The notes beneath the pieces were generated by a model. It had not been told where the DNA came from. It worked only from the letters and a program-made list of their open reading frames with translations, and ran no database searches. Made by a program: the position numbers and the translations under genes. A stretch of 64,000 nucleotides of DNA. It comes from Corynebacterium atrinae. Lineage in GTDB: Bacteria; Actinomycetota; Actinomycetes; Mycobacteriales; Mycobacteriaceae. The first letter of the stretch is position 1. Every line of letters starts with the position of its first letter. The stretch lies in assembly GCF_030408455.1 (NCBI RefSeq), contig NZ_CP046977.1:868001-932000 (forward strand), in the 5' to 3' direction. This document shows positions 8,543 to 17,565 of this stretch, in pieces.

Positions 8543-9187
8543 ATGGCTCGAATCACTGTCGTCGGCGGAACTGGCTACGCCGGGGGAAACATCGTTCGGG
8601 AAGCTGCGCAGCGCGGGCATGAGGTCACGGCGATATCGCGCAAGGCACCCGCCGACAAGACACGCGGCGTCACCTATGTAGAGGTTGACGTCCTGGACTC
8701 AGCAGCCCTCGCAGCTGCCCTAGAAGGCGCAGACGTGATTGTTGGAGCCCTCTCGCCGCGCGGCGCGCTGGAGGGGAAGATGGCTGGGGTTGCCAAGGAT
8801 CTGGCAGATGTTGCGCAAGCGAGCGGCACCCGCTTGGGAATGGTTGGAGGTGCAGGCTCCCTGCTCGCTTCCCCGAATGGGCCGACCCTCGCCTCCGGTG
8901 AAGACTTCCCGGAAGAGTACAAGCCCGAGGCACTTGAAATGGCCGGCATCCTCGACGACCTGCGCGCTTCCGACGAGGCGCTCGATTGGTTCTATGTCAG
9001 CCCTGCTGCCAACTTCGGTGCCTACAATCCGGGCGAGCACACCGGCACGTTCCGCATCGGCGGCGACGTCCTCATAGTCGACGATGAGGGCAACAGTGAG
9101 ATTTCCGGAGCTGACTTCGCCCAGGCGATTGTCGATGAGATCGAGAAGCCTGCCCACCGCCGCGAGCGGTTCTCTGTCGCCTATTAA
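8543..9187 (+). CDS. NAD(P)-binding oxidoreductase, atypical SDR
   Basis: 214 residues beginning with a Rossmann motif GGTGYAGGNIV, then VDVLDSAALAAALEGADVIVG, typical of the NmrA/YwnB-like atypical SDR group (flavin-reductase-like). There is no YxxxK catalytic pair in the expected place, as is common in this group, and the substrate is unknown. ATG preceded by AAGGAG. Divergent from an HxlR regulator, which likely controls it. Confidence 0.85.
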   Translation: MARITVVGGTGYAGGNIVREAAQRGHEVTAISRKAPADKTRGVTYVEVDVLDSAALAAALEGADVIVGALSPRGALEGKMAGVAKDLADVAQASGTRLGMVGGAGSLLASPNGPTLASGEDFPEEYKPEALEMAGILDDLRASDEALDWFYVSPAANFGAYNPGEHTGTFRIGGDVLIVDDEGNSEISGADFAQAIVDEIEKPAHRRERFSVAY

Positions 9188-9208
9188 AAGGCCCACTAAG
9201 CTGACACC

Positions 9209-10177
9209 ATGTCAGCCATCACCGTGGTCCACCATGGACAGCTCACTGCTCAAGCCGCCGCCGATGGACTTCAGGTGTGGGAGCGCGCGGATCCCGGTTC
9301 CCCGTGGAGCGCGGACTTCCAGTGGACTGTGCCGGAGCTGGTGGCGATCACCAACAGTGACCGGCTGAGCAGGCGGGACGCCTTCATCGCCTACCGGGGC
9401 GACACCCCGGTGGGCATGGCCAAGGTGATTTTCCCCCTGTTGGACAACCAGCACCTGATGGAACTGCAGATGCGGGCGGCGCCGGACGATGCGGATGTGC
9501 TGGACGCGCTGTGGCGCGGCGTCGATAAGCTCCGGACAGACATGGCCCGCACGACCGTGAACTGTGTGGCGCTGCAGGGGCTCACGGGCACGAACAACTG
9601 GCTGGAGAGCCACGGATTTAGCCGGGTGCACGAAGAAATCATCAGTACGTTGGTGCTGGCCAATGCCGCCGAGCCCACCACCAGCAGCGACTACGAGCTA
9701 GTGAGCTTCGAAGGCGCCACGCCTCAGAACCTTTTGGAACCGATGTGCCGCCTGCGGGAGCGCATGAGCACTGATGCCCCGATCGGAGAAGCCGACATCG
9801 AGCCTGAGGTGTGGGACGTCGACCGCATCAAGGCGTGGGAGGCGAAGATCGCGGCCGGGGGCTTCGCCGTCTTCACCGCCGTGGCGTTGAGCAAGGCAAC
9901 GGGGGAGGCCGTCGCGTACACCACGATGGAGACATCGCTGGCAGGCAGGGAATTCGCTTACCAGGACGGCACTTTGGTGCGAAAGGAAGATCGCGGCCAT
10001 GGGCTTGGCCGGGCCGTCAAACTGGAGAATGTGCGGCTGCTCCAGCGCCATTATCCCGGTGTGAGCAGGATCCACACGTGGAACGCGGTGGACAACCACT
10101 GGATGCTGGCCATTAACCGCGACCTGGGCTTTGAGGAGACGGATCGGCTGCACTCCTGGCAGTGGCGGCACAACTGA
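9209..10177 (+). CDS. GNAT-family N-acetyltransferase, two-domain
   Basis: 322 residues, about twice the usual GNAT length. The C-terminal half carries the acetyl-CoA loop EDRGHGLGRAVK near residue 260 and a downstream NHWMLAINRDLGF helix; the N-terminal half looks like a degenerate second GNAT domain. Mycothiol synthase has a similar tandem layout, but I see no specific MshD feature. It lies 21 bases after the oxidoreductase gene and 24 before a PIG-L deacetylase gene, probably one operon. Confidence 0.82.
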   Translation: MSAITVVHHGQLTAQAAADGLQVWERADPGSPWSADFQWTVPELVAITNSDRLSRRDAFIAYRGDTPVGMAKVIFPLLDNQHLMELQMRAAPDDADVLDALWRGVDKLRTDMARTTVNCVALQGLTGTNNWLESHGFSRVHEEIISTLVLANAAEPTTSSDYELVSFEGATPQNLLEPMCRLRERMSTDAPIGEADIEPEVWDVDRIKAWEAKIAAGGFAVFTAVALSKATGEAVAYTTMETSLAGREFAYQDGTLVRKEDRGHGLGRAVKLENVRLLQRHYPGVSRIHTWNAVDNHWMLAINRDLGFEETDRLHSWQWRHN

Positions 10178-10201
10178 TCTGGCCGTGGCTACCCTGGTGT
10201 C

Positions 10202-10915
10202 ATGACAACGACACCTGAGATTCTCCCGGACCTTGATGCCTCCGACATTGCCCGAGTTCTCATCGTCGTCGCCCACCCCGACGATGCGGAATATGGATTG
10301 TCCTGCGCGGTTGACCAGTGGACCCGCGCCGGGGTGGAGGTGGCCTACCTGCTGCTCACCCACGGTGAGGCGGGCATCCGATCCCTCGACCCGGCTGAGT
10401 GTGGCCCGCTGCGCGCCGAAGAGCAGCGCCGCGCCTGCGAGGCCGTTGGCGTGAGTGATTTGACGCTGCTCAATCACCCGGATGGGCAGATGGTGTACGG
10501 CTTGGACCTGCGCCGCGACATTGCTCGCCGCATTCGCGAGTTCCGCCCCGATACTGTTATCACCGCGAACTTCGAGCTCGAGGCTTATGGGACGTTCAAC
10601 CAGGCCGACCACCGCGCGGTGGGGCTGGCCACGGTCGATGCCGTCCGCGATGCCGACAATCCCTGGATCTTCAGCGATCCCGACCTGGAAGCATGGAAGG
10701 TCTCACGCTTGCTCATCGTCAATGCAGGTGAACCCACTCACAGGATGCTTATTAGCGCCGCGGCCATCCAGGCCGGCATCGCCTCCCTGTCCAGCCACGT
10801 GCGCTACCTGGAGGAGCTGCCCAATCACCCCAACCCGGCGGAGTTCATTCCCCATTTGGTGGAACAGCCCGACGGCCAGCCAGCCGTGCGCTTCCGGGTG
10901 TTTGACTCCATTTAG
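10202..10915 (+). CDS. PIG-L family N-deacetylase
   Basis: 237 residues. The metal-binding AHPDD motif is at about residues 23-27, with HGEAGIRS and NQADHRAVG supplying further zinc ligands. The PIG-L/LmbE family deacetylates N-acetylglucosamine-type substrates; MshB and Mca of mycothiol metabolism belong here. The GNAT neighbour makes a thiol or amino-sugar detoxification role plausible, but the substrate cannot be read from sequence. Confidence 0.88.
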   Translation: MTTTPEILPDLDASDIARVLIVVAHPDDAEYGLSCAVDQWTRAGVEVAYLLLTHGEAGIRSLDPAECGPLRAEEQRRACEAVGVSDLTLLNHPDGQMVYGLDLRRDIARRIREFRPDTVITANFELEAYGTFNQADHRAVGLATVDAVRDADNPWIFSDPDLEAWKVSRLLIVNAGEPTHRMLISAAAIQAGIASLSSHVRYLEELPNHPNPAEFIPHLVEQPDGQPAVRFRVFDSI

Positions 10916-10984
10916 GCTTTCGGACCACACTCCGGTAACCACCCTCCTGTGATCCAGCGAACAAATGAGGCTAAAGTTGTCATT

Positions 10985-13900
10985 ATGTCCCGCTTGAGTC
11001 CGCTGAACTGGCCCGTCATCAAGCAATTGCGTGATGGTGACGCCTTTGGTCGCGATCACAATGCTGAATCGCCGAAGAGCGAGCAGATGCACGCTCGCAC
11101 CTCCGAGGCAGATCGCGTGGTCAAGAGCGTGTGCCCCTATTGTGCGGTGGGATGCGGTCAACTCGTCTACGTCAAGGACGAGAAGGTCATTCAGATCGAA
11201 GGCGACCCGGATTCGCCGATCTCCCGCGGGCGCCTCTGCCCGAAGGGTTCGGCCTCCGAGCAGCTGGTGAACTCTTCTTCGCGCCAGACGGAGGTGCTGT
11301 ACCGCGCACCGAAGTCCACGCAATGGCAGCGGCTCGACCCGGAGCAGGCGATGGACATGATCGCCGATCGTTTCATCGAATCCCGCCGCAACGGTTGGCA
11401 GGACACCGACCAATTTGGCCGCCCAGTTAACCGCACGATGGCTATCGCTGGCCTGGGTGGGGCGACGCTGGATAATGAGGAAAACTACCTCATCAAGAAG
11501 CTGTTTACCGCCGCCGGGGCGATTCAGCTCGAAAACCAAGCCCGCATATGACACTCCGCCACGGTTCCTAGTTTAGGAACCTCGTTTGGCCGCGGTGGAG
11601 CGACCCAGCCACTGCAGGATATGGCGAATGCAGACTGCATCGTCATTCAGGGTTCAAACATGGCCGAGGCTCACCCGGTGGGATTCCAATGGGTGATGGA
11701 GGCCAAGAAGCGAGGGGCTCGACTCATTCACGTCGATCCGCGCTACACGCGGACCTCCGCCGTGTCGGATCGCCACATCGGCATCCGGGCAGGTAGCGAC
11801 GTCGTGTTGCTCGGTGCGCTCATCCGTTATGTCATTGAAAACGAGCTGTGGTTTAAGGATTACGTCCTCAACTACACCAACGCGGCGACGCTGATTAATG
11901 AGGAGTTCCTCGACACCGAGGACCTGGATGGGCTGTTTTCTGGCTTCGACCCAGAGACGGGCCAGTACGACAACGAGACGTGGGGGTACCAGCGGGCGAC
12001 CCACGGCGTCCCGGTGGAAACACCCACGGATACGGATCAGGACGACGAGCACCAGAAGGCCGCCTGGGCGGAGTCCGCCGGTGACGGTGGCGCCCCGCTG
12101 GACACGTGGCACTTCAAGCAGGACCCGACGCTGCAGGATCCGCACACGGTGTTCCAGATCCTGCGCCGTCACTACTCCCGGTACACCCCGGAGTTGGTGG
12201 AAGAAACCTGCGGCATCCCGCTGGAGGACTTCTACTACCTGGCAGAATCGATCACTCAGAACTCGGGCCGTGAGCGCACGACCTGTTTCGCCTACGCACT
12301 GGGCTGGACTCAGCACACCTTGGGTGCGCAGTTCATCCGCACGTCGGCAATCCTGCAGCTGCTGCTGGGCAACATGGGTCGCCCCGGTGGCGGCATCATG
12401 GCGCTGCGCGGGCACGCCTCCATTCAGGGCAGCACGGACATCCCGACTCTGTTTAACCTGTTGCCCGGTTACCTACCCATGCCCACGGTCCAGGAGCAAA
12501 GCTTCAACGACTACATGTGGACGGTGTCGAACCCGAACCAGGCTGGTTTCTGGCAGAAGGGTGATACCTACGCGGTGAGCCTGCTCAAGGCCTACTTCGG
12601 TGAGCACGCCACGAAGGACAATGACTGGGGCTTCAACTGGATCCCCAAGCTCACCGGCGCGCACTCGACGTACCACACGCTGCAAGCCATGCTGCGGGAC
12701 GAGGTTGAGGGCTATTTGGTCTTCGGCCAGAACCCAGCGGTGGCACAGTCGCATGGTCGCCTCCAGCGTTTGGGCTTGAGCCATCTCAAATGGCTCGTCG
12801 TGCGGGACTTCCAGCTCATGGAGACTGCTACCTTCTGGAAGGACTCCCCGGAGGTCAAATCCGGCGAACTCATTCCGGAGGAGGTGGAGACTGAGGTCTT
12901 CTTCATGCCCGCGGCCAACCACGTGGAAAAGTCCGGCACGTTCACCCAGACCCAGCGCATGCTGCAGTGGCGGTTCCAAGCCAAGCAGCCGCCAGGCGAG
13001 GCCACCAGCGAGCTGAAGTTCTTCTATGACCTCGGCGTGCGCATTCGCGAGAAGCTCGCTGATTCGGATGATCCTCGTGACCTTCCCCTGCAGAACATCA
13101 CCTGGGATTACCCGGTGGATGAACACGGCGACCCGGACGCGGAAGCCGTATTGCAGGAGATCAACGGTTTCCACGTCTCTGGTGACAAGGCAGGTCAACT
13201 GCTCAGTTCCTTCGGTGAGATGAAGGCTGATGGCTCCACCTCAGGTGGCTGTTGGATTTACGCCGGTGTGTTCGCCGATGGAGTGAACCACTCGGCGAAG
13301 AAGCGCCCCGGGCGTGAGCAAAACGAGCTCGCCATGGATTGGGGTTGGGTGTGGCCGCTGAACCGGCGCCTGCTTTACAATCGTGCCTCGGCTGATCCGG
13401 ATGGCAAGCCGTGGTCGGAGCGCAAGAAGTACGTCTGGTGGGACGAGGACCAGGGCAAATGGGTCGGCGACGACGTCCCCGATTTCCCCGTCGGCCTGCG
13501 CCCGGATTACAAGCCGGAGCACACGGCCGTGGGCCCTGCAGCCTTGGCCGGAACCGATGCCTTCATCATGCAGGCAGACGGCAAGGGTTGGCTCTTCGCG
13601 CCGAAGGGCATGGTGGATGGTCCGCTACCGACGCACTATGAGCCGCATGAGTCCCCGGTGGGTAATGCGGTGTACGAACAGCAGCAGTCCCCGGCTCGCC
13701 TTACCTTCCCGGGGGCGGACAACCTGTCCAAGCCAGAGCCGGGGCAGTTTGGTTCCGACGTGTACCCGTTCGCCTTCTCCACGTATCGCCTGACGGAGCA
13801 TTACACCTCGGGTGCGATGTCGCGGGCGCTGCCGTTCCTCGCGGAACTGCAGCCGGAGTTGTTCTGCGAGGTCTCCCCGGAGTTGGCGCAGCTGCGCGGG

Positions 13901-14332
13901 CTGGAAAACGCCGGGTGGGCGACGCTGATTTCCCCGCGCGGGGCGATTGAGGCTCGCGTTCTGGTCACCGACCGCATGCCGGCGATGATCATCAACGGGC
14001 ACGAGTATCACAACATCGGCTTGCCCTTCCACTTCGGTAATGGCCCATACGCGCCGGTCACGGGCGATGGCCCCAACGATTTGTTGGGCATCACCCTCGA
14101 CCCGAACGTCTCAATTCAGGCGTCCAAGGTCGGTGCCTGTGACATTCGGGCGGGCCGCCGCCCTCGCGGCGCGGCGCGCGACGATTTGATCACCTTGTAT
14201 CAGGTCCGGGCGGGTCTGACGGCGGCGTCGGGCAATACGAAGGTGACGGATCCCGTGGGCTATCTGGAGTCCGAGGACCGCTTGGAAGAAGACATTGAGG
14301 CTCGGGAGGGCCATGCGCATGACGACGACTAA
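10985..14332 (+). CDS. fdh: formate dehydrogenase catalytic subunit, selenocysteine-containing
   Basis: Molybdenum/tungsten bis-MGD formate dehydrogenase, 1115 residues if the TGA at 11549-11551 is read as Sec189. The N-terminal 4Fe-4S site CPYCAVGCGQ plus GRLCPKGSA precedes it. The frame continues without shift past TGA, through molybdopterin domains including GNMGRPGGGI, to the C-terminal dinucleotide-binding domain (HYTSGAMSR, EYHNIGLPFHFG). Sec is followed by His, as in known FDHs. There is no twin-arginine signal at the N-terminus, unlike E. coli FdnG, so the subunit should face the cytoplasm. Start at ATG 10985. fdhB overlaps its 3' end. Confidence 0.93.
11549..11600 (+). promoter_or_regulatory. 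bacterial SECIS element and Sec UGA codon
   Basis: Directly after the in-frame TGA, 11563-11570 (GGTTCCTA) pairs perfectly with 11574-11581 (TAGGAACC) across a 3-base GTT loop. A second, outer helix can form between 11554-11564 and 11590-11600 with one mismatch and a G-U pair. SelB recognises such a hairpin within about 40 bases of UGA in bacteria. The apical G and U match the general E. coli fdhF loop style. The element lies inside the coding sequence. Confidence 0.8.
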
Positions 14333-15314
14333 CACGAATGATTTGACGGAGTCGCCCTTGCACGTGGGTTACGCCCCGGGTGCTCGGAAGGCGTTTTTCA
14401 CCGACACCTCGGTGTGCATCGGCTGCAAGGCCTGCGAGGTCGCCTGCAAGGAATGGAACCGCAACCCGGTCGAGGGCTATGAGCTCTCGGGCAATTCCTA
14501 TGACAACACCGGTTCCTTGGGTGCCGATACCTGGCGGCACGTCGCCTTCATCGAGCAGGACGTCGAGCGCATTGACATCGCCCGCGAGTCTGGGCGCCAG
14601 CTCATCGGGTTGGGGATGCCGTCCATGGCGCCCCCAGCAGGCGAGGCGTCGAGCGACCATCCCGATACTCCCGATTTCCGCTGGCTCATGTCCTCGGACG
14701 TGTGCAAGCACTGCACGAATGCTGGTTGCCTCGATGTCTGCCCCACGGGCGCGCTCTTCCGCACCGAGTTCGGCACCGTCGTCGTGCAGGATGATGTGTG
14801 CAACGGTTGCGGCACCTGCGTGGCGGGCTGTCCCTTCGGCGTCATCGAGCGTCGCCCCGACGGGGGAGTGGTCAAGAAAGACACTCGAGAAGGTCCTGAT
14901 TTCACCGCGGGCGTGCAGGCCCCGGCGAAAAATGTCGGCGTCGCGCAGAAGTGCACCCTGTGTTATGACCGCCTCAAGGATGGCCTCCCGCCGGCCTGCC
15001 AGAAGGCCTGCCCGACGGAGTCCATCCAGTTCGGCGACTACGAGGAGATGCTGGCGCGGGCCCGCGAGCGTGTCGCCCAGCTCCACGCGCAGGGTCGCAC
15101 CGAGGCGCGCCTGTACGGCGCGAACTCCCACGATGGTGTCGGTGGTACGGGGTCCATCTTCTTGCTTCTCGACGCCCCCGAGGTCTACGGTCTGCCACCC
15201 GATCCGCGGGTTCCTACCGCGGATCTGCCCGCCATGGCGAAGAAGGCCGCCATCGCGGCGGCCGGCATGATGGCTGCCGTCGTCGGTTCTTTCCTGATCG
15301 GAGGCCGCAAGTGA
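14319..15314 (+). CDS. formate dehydrogenase iron-sulfur subunit
   Basis: Electron-transfer subunit of about 331 residues with four ferredoxin-type clusters: CIGCKACEVACKEW, CKHCTNAGCLDVCP, CNGCGTCVAGCPFG and CTLCYDR...CQKACP. The C-terminus has one hydrophobic helix (AAIAAAGMMAAVVGSFLIGG) that can anchor it to the membrane. The ATG at 14319 lies nine bases after GGGAGG; ATG 14313 is an alternative. It overlaps the catalytic-subunit gene by 14 bases and the NrfD gene by 4, so the three are translated together. Confidence 0.93.
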   Translation: MTTTNTNDLTESPLHVGYAPGARKAFFTDTSVCIGCKACEVACKEWNRNPVEGYELSGNSYDNTGSLGADTWRHVAFIEQDVERIDIARESGRQLIGLGMPSMAPPAGEASSDHPDTPDFRWLMSSDVCKHCTNAGCLDVCPTGALFRTEFGTVVVQDDVCNGCGTCVAGCPFGVIERRPDGGVVKKDTREGPDFTAGVQAPAKNVGVAQKCTLCYDRLKDGLPPACQKACPTESIQFGDYEEMLARARERVAQLHAQGRTEARLYGANSHDGVGGTGSIFLLLDAPEVYGLPPDPRVPTADLPAMAKKAAIAAAGMMAAVVGSFLIGGRK

Positions 15315-16408
15315 CCAGTCGTTTCGACAACTATCGCGATCCCGTCGAACCCCGCCGTCACGGTTCTGGCGGCGGGCGAAAAAGGAAGCGCCGCGGCGCG
15401 GGCCCCATGGACGGCTCCCGCGAGGAGCGCATGGTTCCGGACATGCAGTTCGAGTCCTATTATGGCAAGCCCGTAGTCAAGGCCCCGCCGTGGGAATGGC
15501 CGATTGGCACCTACCTCTTCCTCGGTGGCGTGGCGGGAGGTTCCTCGCTGCTGGCCGCCGGGGCCCAGCTCAGTGGCCGCCCTATTCTGCGGCGCAATAG
15601 TCGATTGGCGGCCGTCACTGCTGCGAGCGTCGGTTCTCTCGCGTTGATCGCTGACCTCGGTCGCCCAGAGCGGCTGCTCCACATGTTCCGGGTGTTCAAG
15701 CTGTCATCGCCGATGAACGTCGGTTCCTGGATTCTGGCGAGCTTCAGCACGTTGGCTGCCGTGTCGGCTGCGGCGGAGGTCGACGATCTCACCGGTCGTC
15801 GCCTGCCGCTGCCGAAGGTGGCTCGCACGGTTACGCATCAGGCCGCCGCTCCGACGGCCGGTCTGCTCGCCGGAGCTCTCGGCGCACCCTTGGCGGTGTA
15901 CACAGCGGTGCTGTTCGGGGACACCTCGAACCCCGCGTGGAACGCCGCGAAGTTCCACTTGCCCTTCCTCTTCGTCAGCTCCGCCTCGGCGGCGTCGGGA
16001 GGACTGGGGATGCTCACCACCCCCGTGGCGGAAGCCGGCCCGGCGCGGGCTTTGGCGGTCGTCGGCGCGGCGTGCGATGTCGCCGCGACGAAGGCGATGT
16101 ACTCGCAGATCGATGAGATCTCGATGGAACCCTACGAGCACGGCACGGCCGGGAAGCTACTCCATTGGGCAGAGCGGCTCGTCATCGCGGGCGGCTTCGG
16201 GGCGCTCATCGGGGGCGGCAACCGCAAAGTCGCCGCGGCATCCGGGGCGGCCCTGCTGGCCGGGTCGGTGCTCACCCGTTTCGGCGTGCTGGAGGCAGGA
16301 CTGCATTCGGTCACCGATCCGAAGTACGTCATCGAGCCGCAGAAGCGTCGTTTGGAGGAGCGCGTCACCGCCGGTCATACCGGCGAGGGAATCACGACTG
16401 CCGGTTAG
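15311..16408 (+). CDS. nrfD: NrfD/PsrC-family membrane anchor subunit
   Basis: 365 residues, GTG start overlapping the fdhB stop (GTGA). A soluble basic N-terminus of about 60 residues precedes several hydrophobic helices starting at TYLFLGGVAGGSSLL, with DLGRPERLLHMFRVFK typical of NrfD/PsrC quinone-interacting subunits. This replaces the cytochrome b subunit of FdnI-type complexes, so electrons from formate probably go to menaquinone without heme. Convergent with selD, sharing 4 bases at the 3' ends. Confidence 0.88.
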   Translation: MTSRFDNYRDPVEPRRHGSGGGRKRKRRGAGPMDGSREERMVPDMQFESYYGKPVVKAPPWEWPIGTYLFLGGVAGGSSLLAAGAQLSGRPILRRNSRLAAVTAASVGSLALIADLGRPERLLHMFRVFKLSSPMNVGSWILASFSTLAAVSAAAEVDDLTGRRLPLPKVARTVTHQAAAPTAGLLAGALGAPLAVYTAVLFGDTSNPAWNAAKFHLPFLFVSSASAASGGLGMLTTPVAEAGPARALAVVGAACDVAATKAMYSQIDEISMEPYEHGTAGKLLHWAERLVIAGGFGALIGGGNRKVAAASGAALLAGSVLTRFGVLEAGLHSVTDPKYVIEPQKRRLEERVTAGHTGEGITTAG

Positions 16409-17391
16409 CGCACGGTGACGGTCCCGGCGGGACCGGCGGTGGTTTCGCCGATGACCGGATAGCCGGGGACCTCGCCGATGACGAGGAGACCTCCGGACGT
16501 CTGGGCGTCGGCAAGCATGATGAGGTCATCTTCGCTGATGCCATCCGCGCGCAGGTGCGGGCGGACCCAGTCGAGGTTGCGGCGTGAGCCGCCGGAGATG
16601 AAGCCGTCGCGCAGGGCTTCGTCGGCGCCGTCGACGTGGGGGACGGCCGCGTGGTCAATGACAGCGGAGACGCCGGAGGCGCGCATCATCTTGTACAGGT
16701 GGCCGAGCAGGCCGAAGCCGGTGACGTCGGTTGCTGCCTTTGCTCCGGCGGCGACGGCGGCCTGCGAGGCCTCGCGGTTGAGTGCTGTCATCGTCTCGAT
16801 CGCGGAGGGGAACACCTCCCCGGTGTTTTTGTGGCGGTTGTTTAACAACCCCACGCCAATCGGTTTGGTGAGGGTGATGGGGAGGCCGGCGGTGGCGGCG
16901 TCGTTACGCATGAGGCGAGCCGGGTCGGCGATGCCGGTGACCGCCATGCCGTAGACGGGCTCGGGGCCGTCGATGGAATGTCCACCGGTGACGGGCGCGC
17001 CGGCCTCGTTGGCCACGTCCATGCCGCCGCGCAGCACCTCGGTGAGCAACTCCATCGGCAGCTTCTCTCGTGGCCAGCACAGCAGGTTAATGGCGGTGAC
17101 CGGGCGACCGCCCATGGCATAAACATCCGAGAGCGCGTTGGCGGCTGCGATGCGACCCCAGTCGTAGGCGGAGTTGACCACGGGGGTGAAGAAGTCGGCG
17201 GTGGAGATCACCGCGATGTCGTCGGTGATGCGGACGGCCGCGGCGTCGTCACCATCGTCGAGCCCCACGAGGACGTCTGCGTTGTTGACGCCGGTCAGCC
17301 CCCGGACGGCGTCCTCGAGTTCCCCGGGGGGAATTTTGCAGGCGCAGCCCCCGCCAGCGGCGAATCCGGTGAGCTTGATGTCAGGTGTCAT
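16405..17391 (-). CDS. selD: selenide, water dikinase (selenophosphate synthetase)
   Basis: Makes monoselenophosphate from selenide and ATP, 328 residues. The N-terminal catalytic segment GGGCACKIPP has Cys16 where other SelDs have Cys or Sec, followed by Lys19. GLDDGDDAAAVRI and STADFFTPVVN are the PurM-like ATP-binding blocks. It is a Cys form, so it does not depend on Sec itself. Divergent from tRNA-Sec with about 35 bases between, and convergent with the FDH operon. Confidence 0.95.
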   Translation of the reverse strand: MTPDIKLTGFAAGGGCACKIPPGELEDAVRGLTGVNNADVLVGLDDGDDAAAVRITDDIAVISTADFFTPVVNSAYDWGRIAAANALSDVYAMGGRPVTAINLLCWPREKLPMELLTEVLRGGMDVANEAGAPVTGGHSIDGPEPVYGMAVTGIADPARLMRNDAATAGLPITLTKPIGVGLLNNRHKNTGEVFPSAIETMTALNREASQAAVAAGAKAATDVTGFGLLGHLYKMMRASGVSAVIDHAAVPHVDGADEALRDGFISGGSRRNLDWVRPHLRADGISEDDLIMLADAQTSGGLLVIGEVPGYPVIGETTAGPAGTVTVR

Positions 17392-17426
17392 TCTTCAAAC
17401 ATTAGTCACGAGGTAGCCTGTCCTGT

Positions 17427-17521
17427 GGAGGCGTACGTGTCCTGGTGGGCGCCCCGGTCTTCAAAACCGGTGAGGCCGAGTACCTCGGTCTGGCGAGTTC
17501 GATTCTCGTCCGTCTCCGCCA
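17427..17521 (+). tRNA. selC: tRNA-Sec (anticodon UCA)
   Basis: 95 bases including encoded CCA, the same length as E. coli selC. Anticodon TCA sits in a CCGGT/ACCGG stem. The D-stem has six pairs (GTGTCC/GGGCGC) with a 4-base loop. The variable arm is long, with eight pairs around TAC. The acceptor stem is GGAGGCG/CGTCTCC with discriminator G. These features define bacterial tRNA-Sec. Position 8 (T) faces C, so the usual eighth acceptor pair is missing while the T-stem can extend to six pairs. Confidence 0.95.
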
Positions 17522-17565
17522 ATCTTGCTTTAGTTCAGACGCCGAAAGGACAAGGGCCAGCCGCG

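Noticed and set aside
11549..11551. TGA as a genuine stop splitting the formate dehydrogenase
   Set aside because: The frame continues with the rest of the enzyme, the codon sits at the Sec site, a SECIS-like hairpin follows, and the full Sec machinery is next door.
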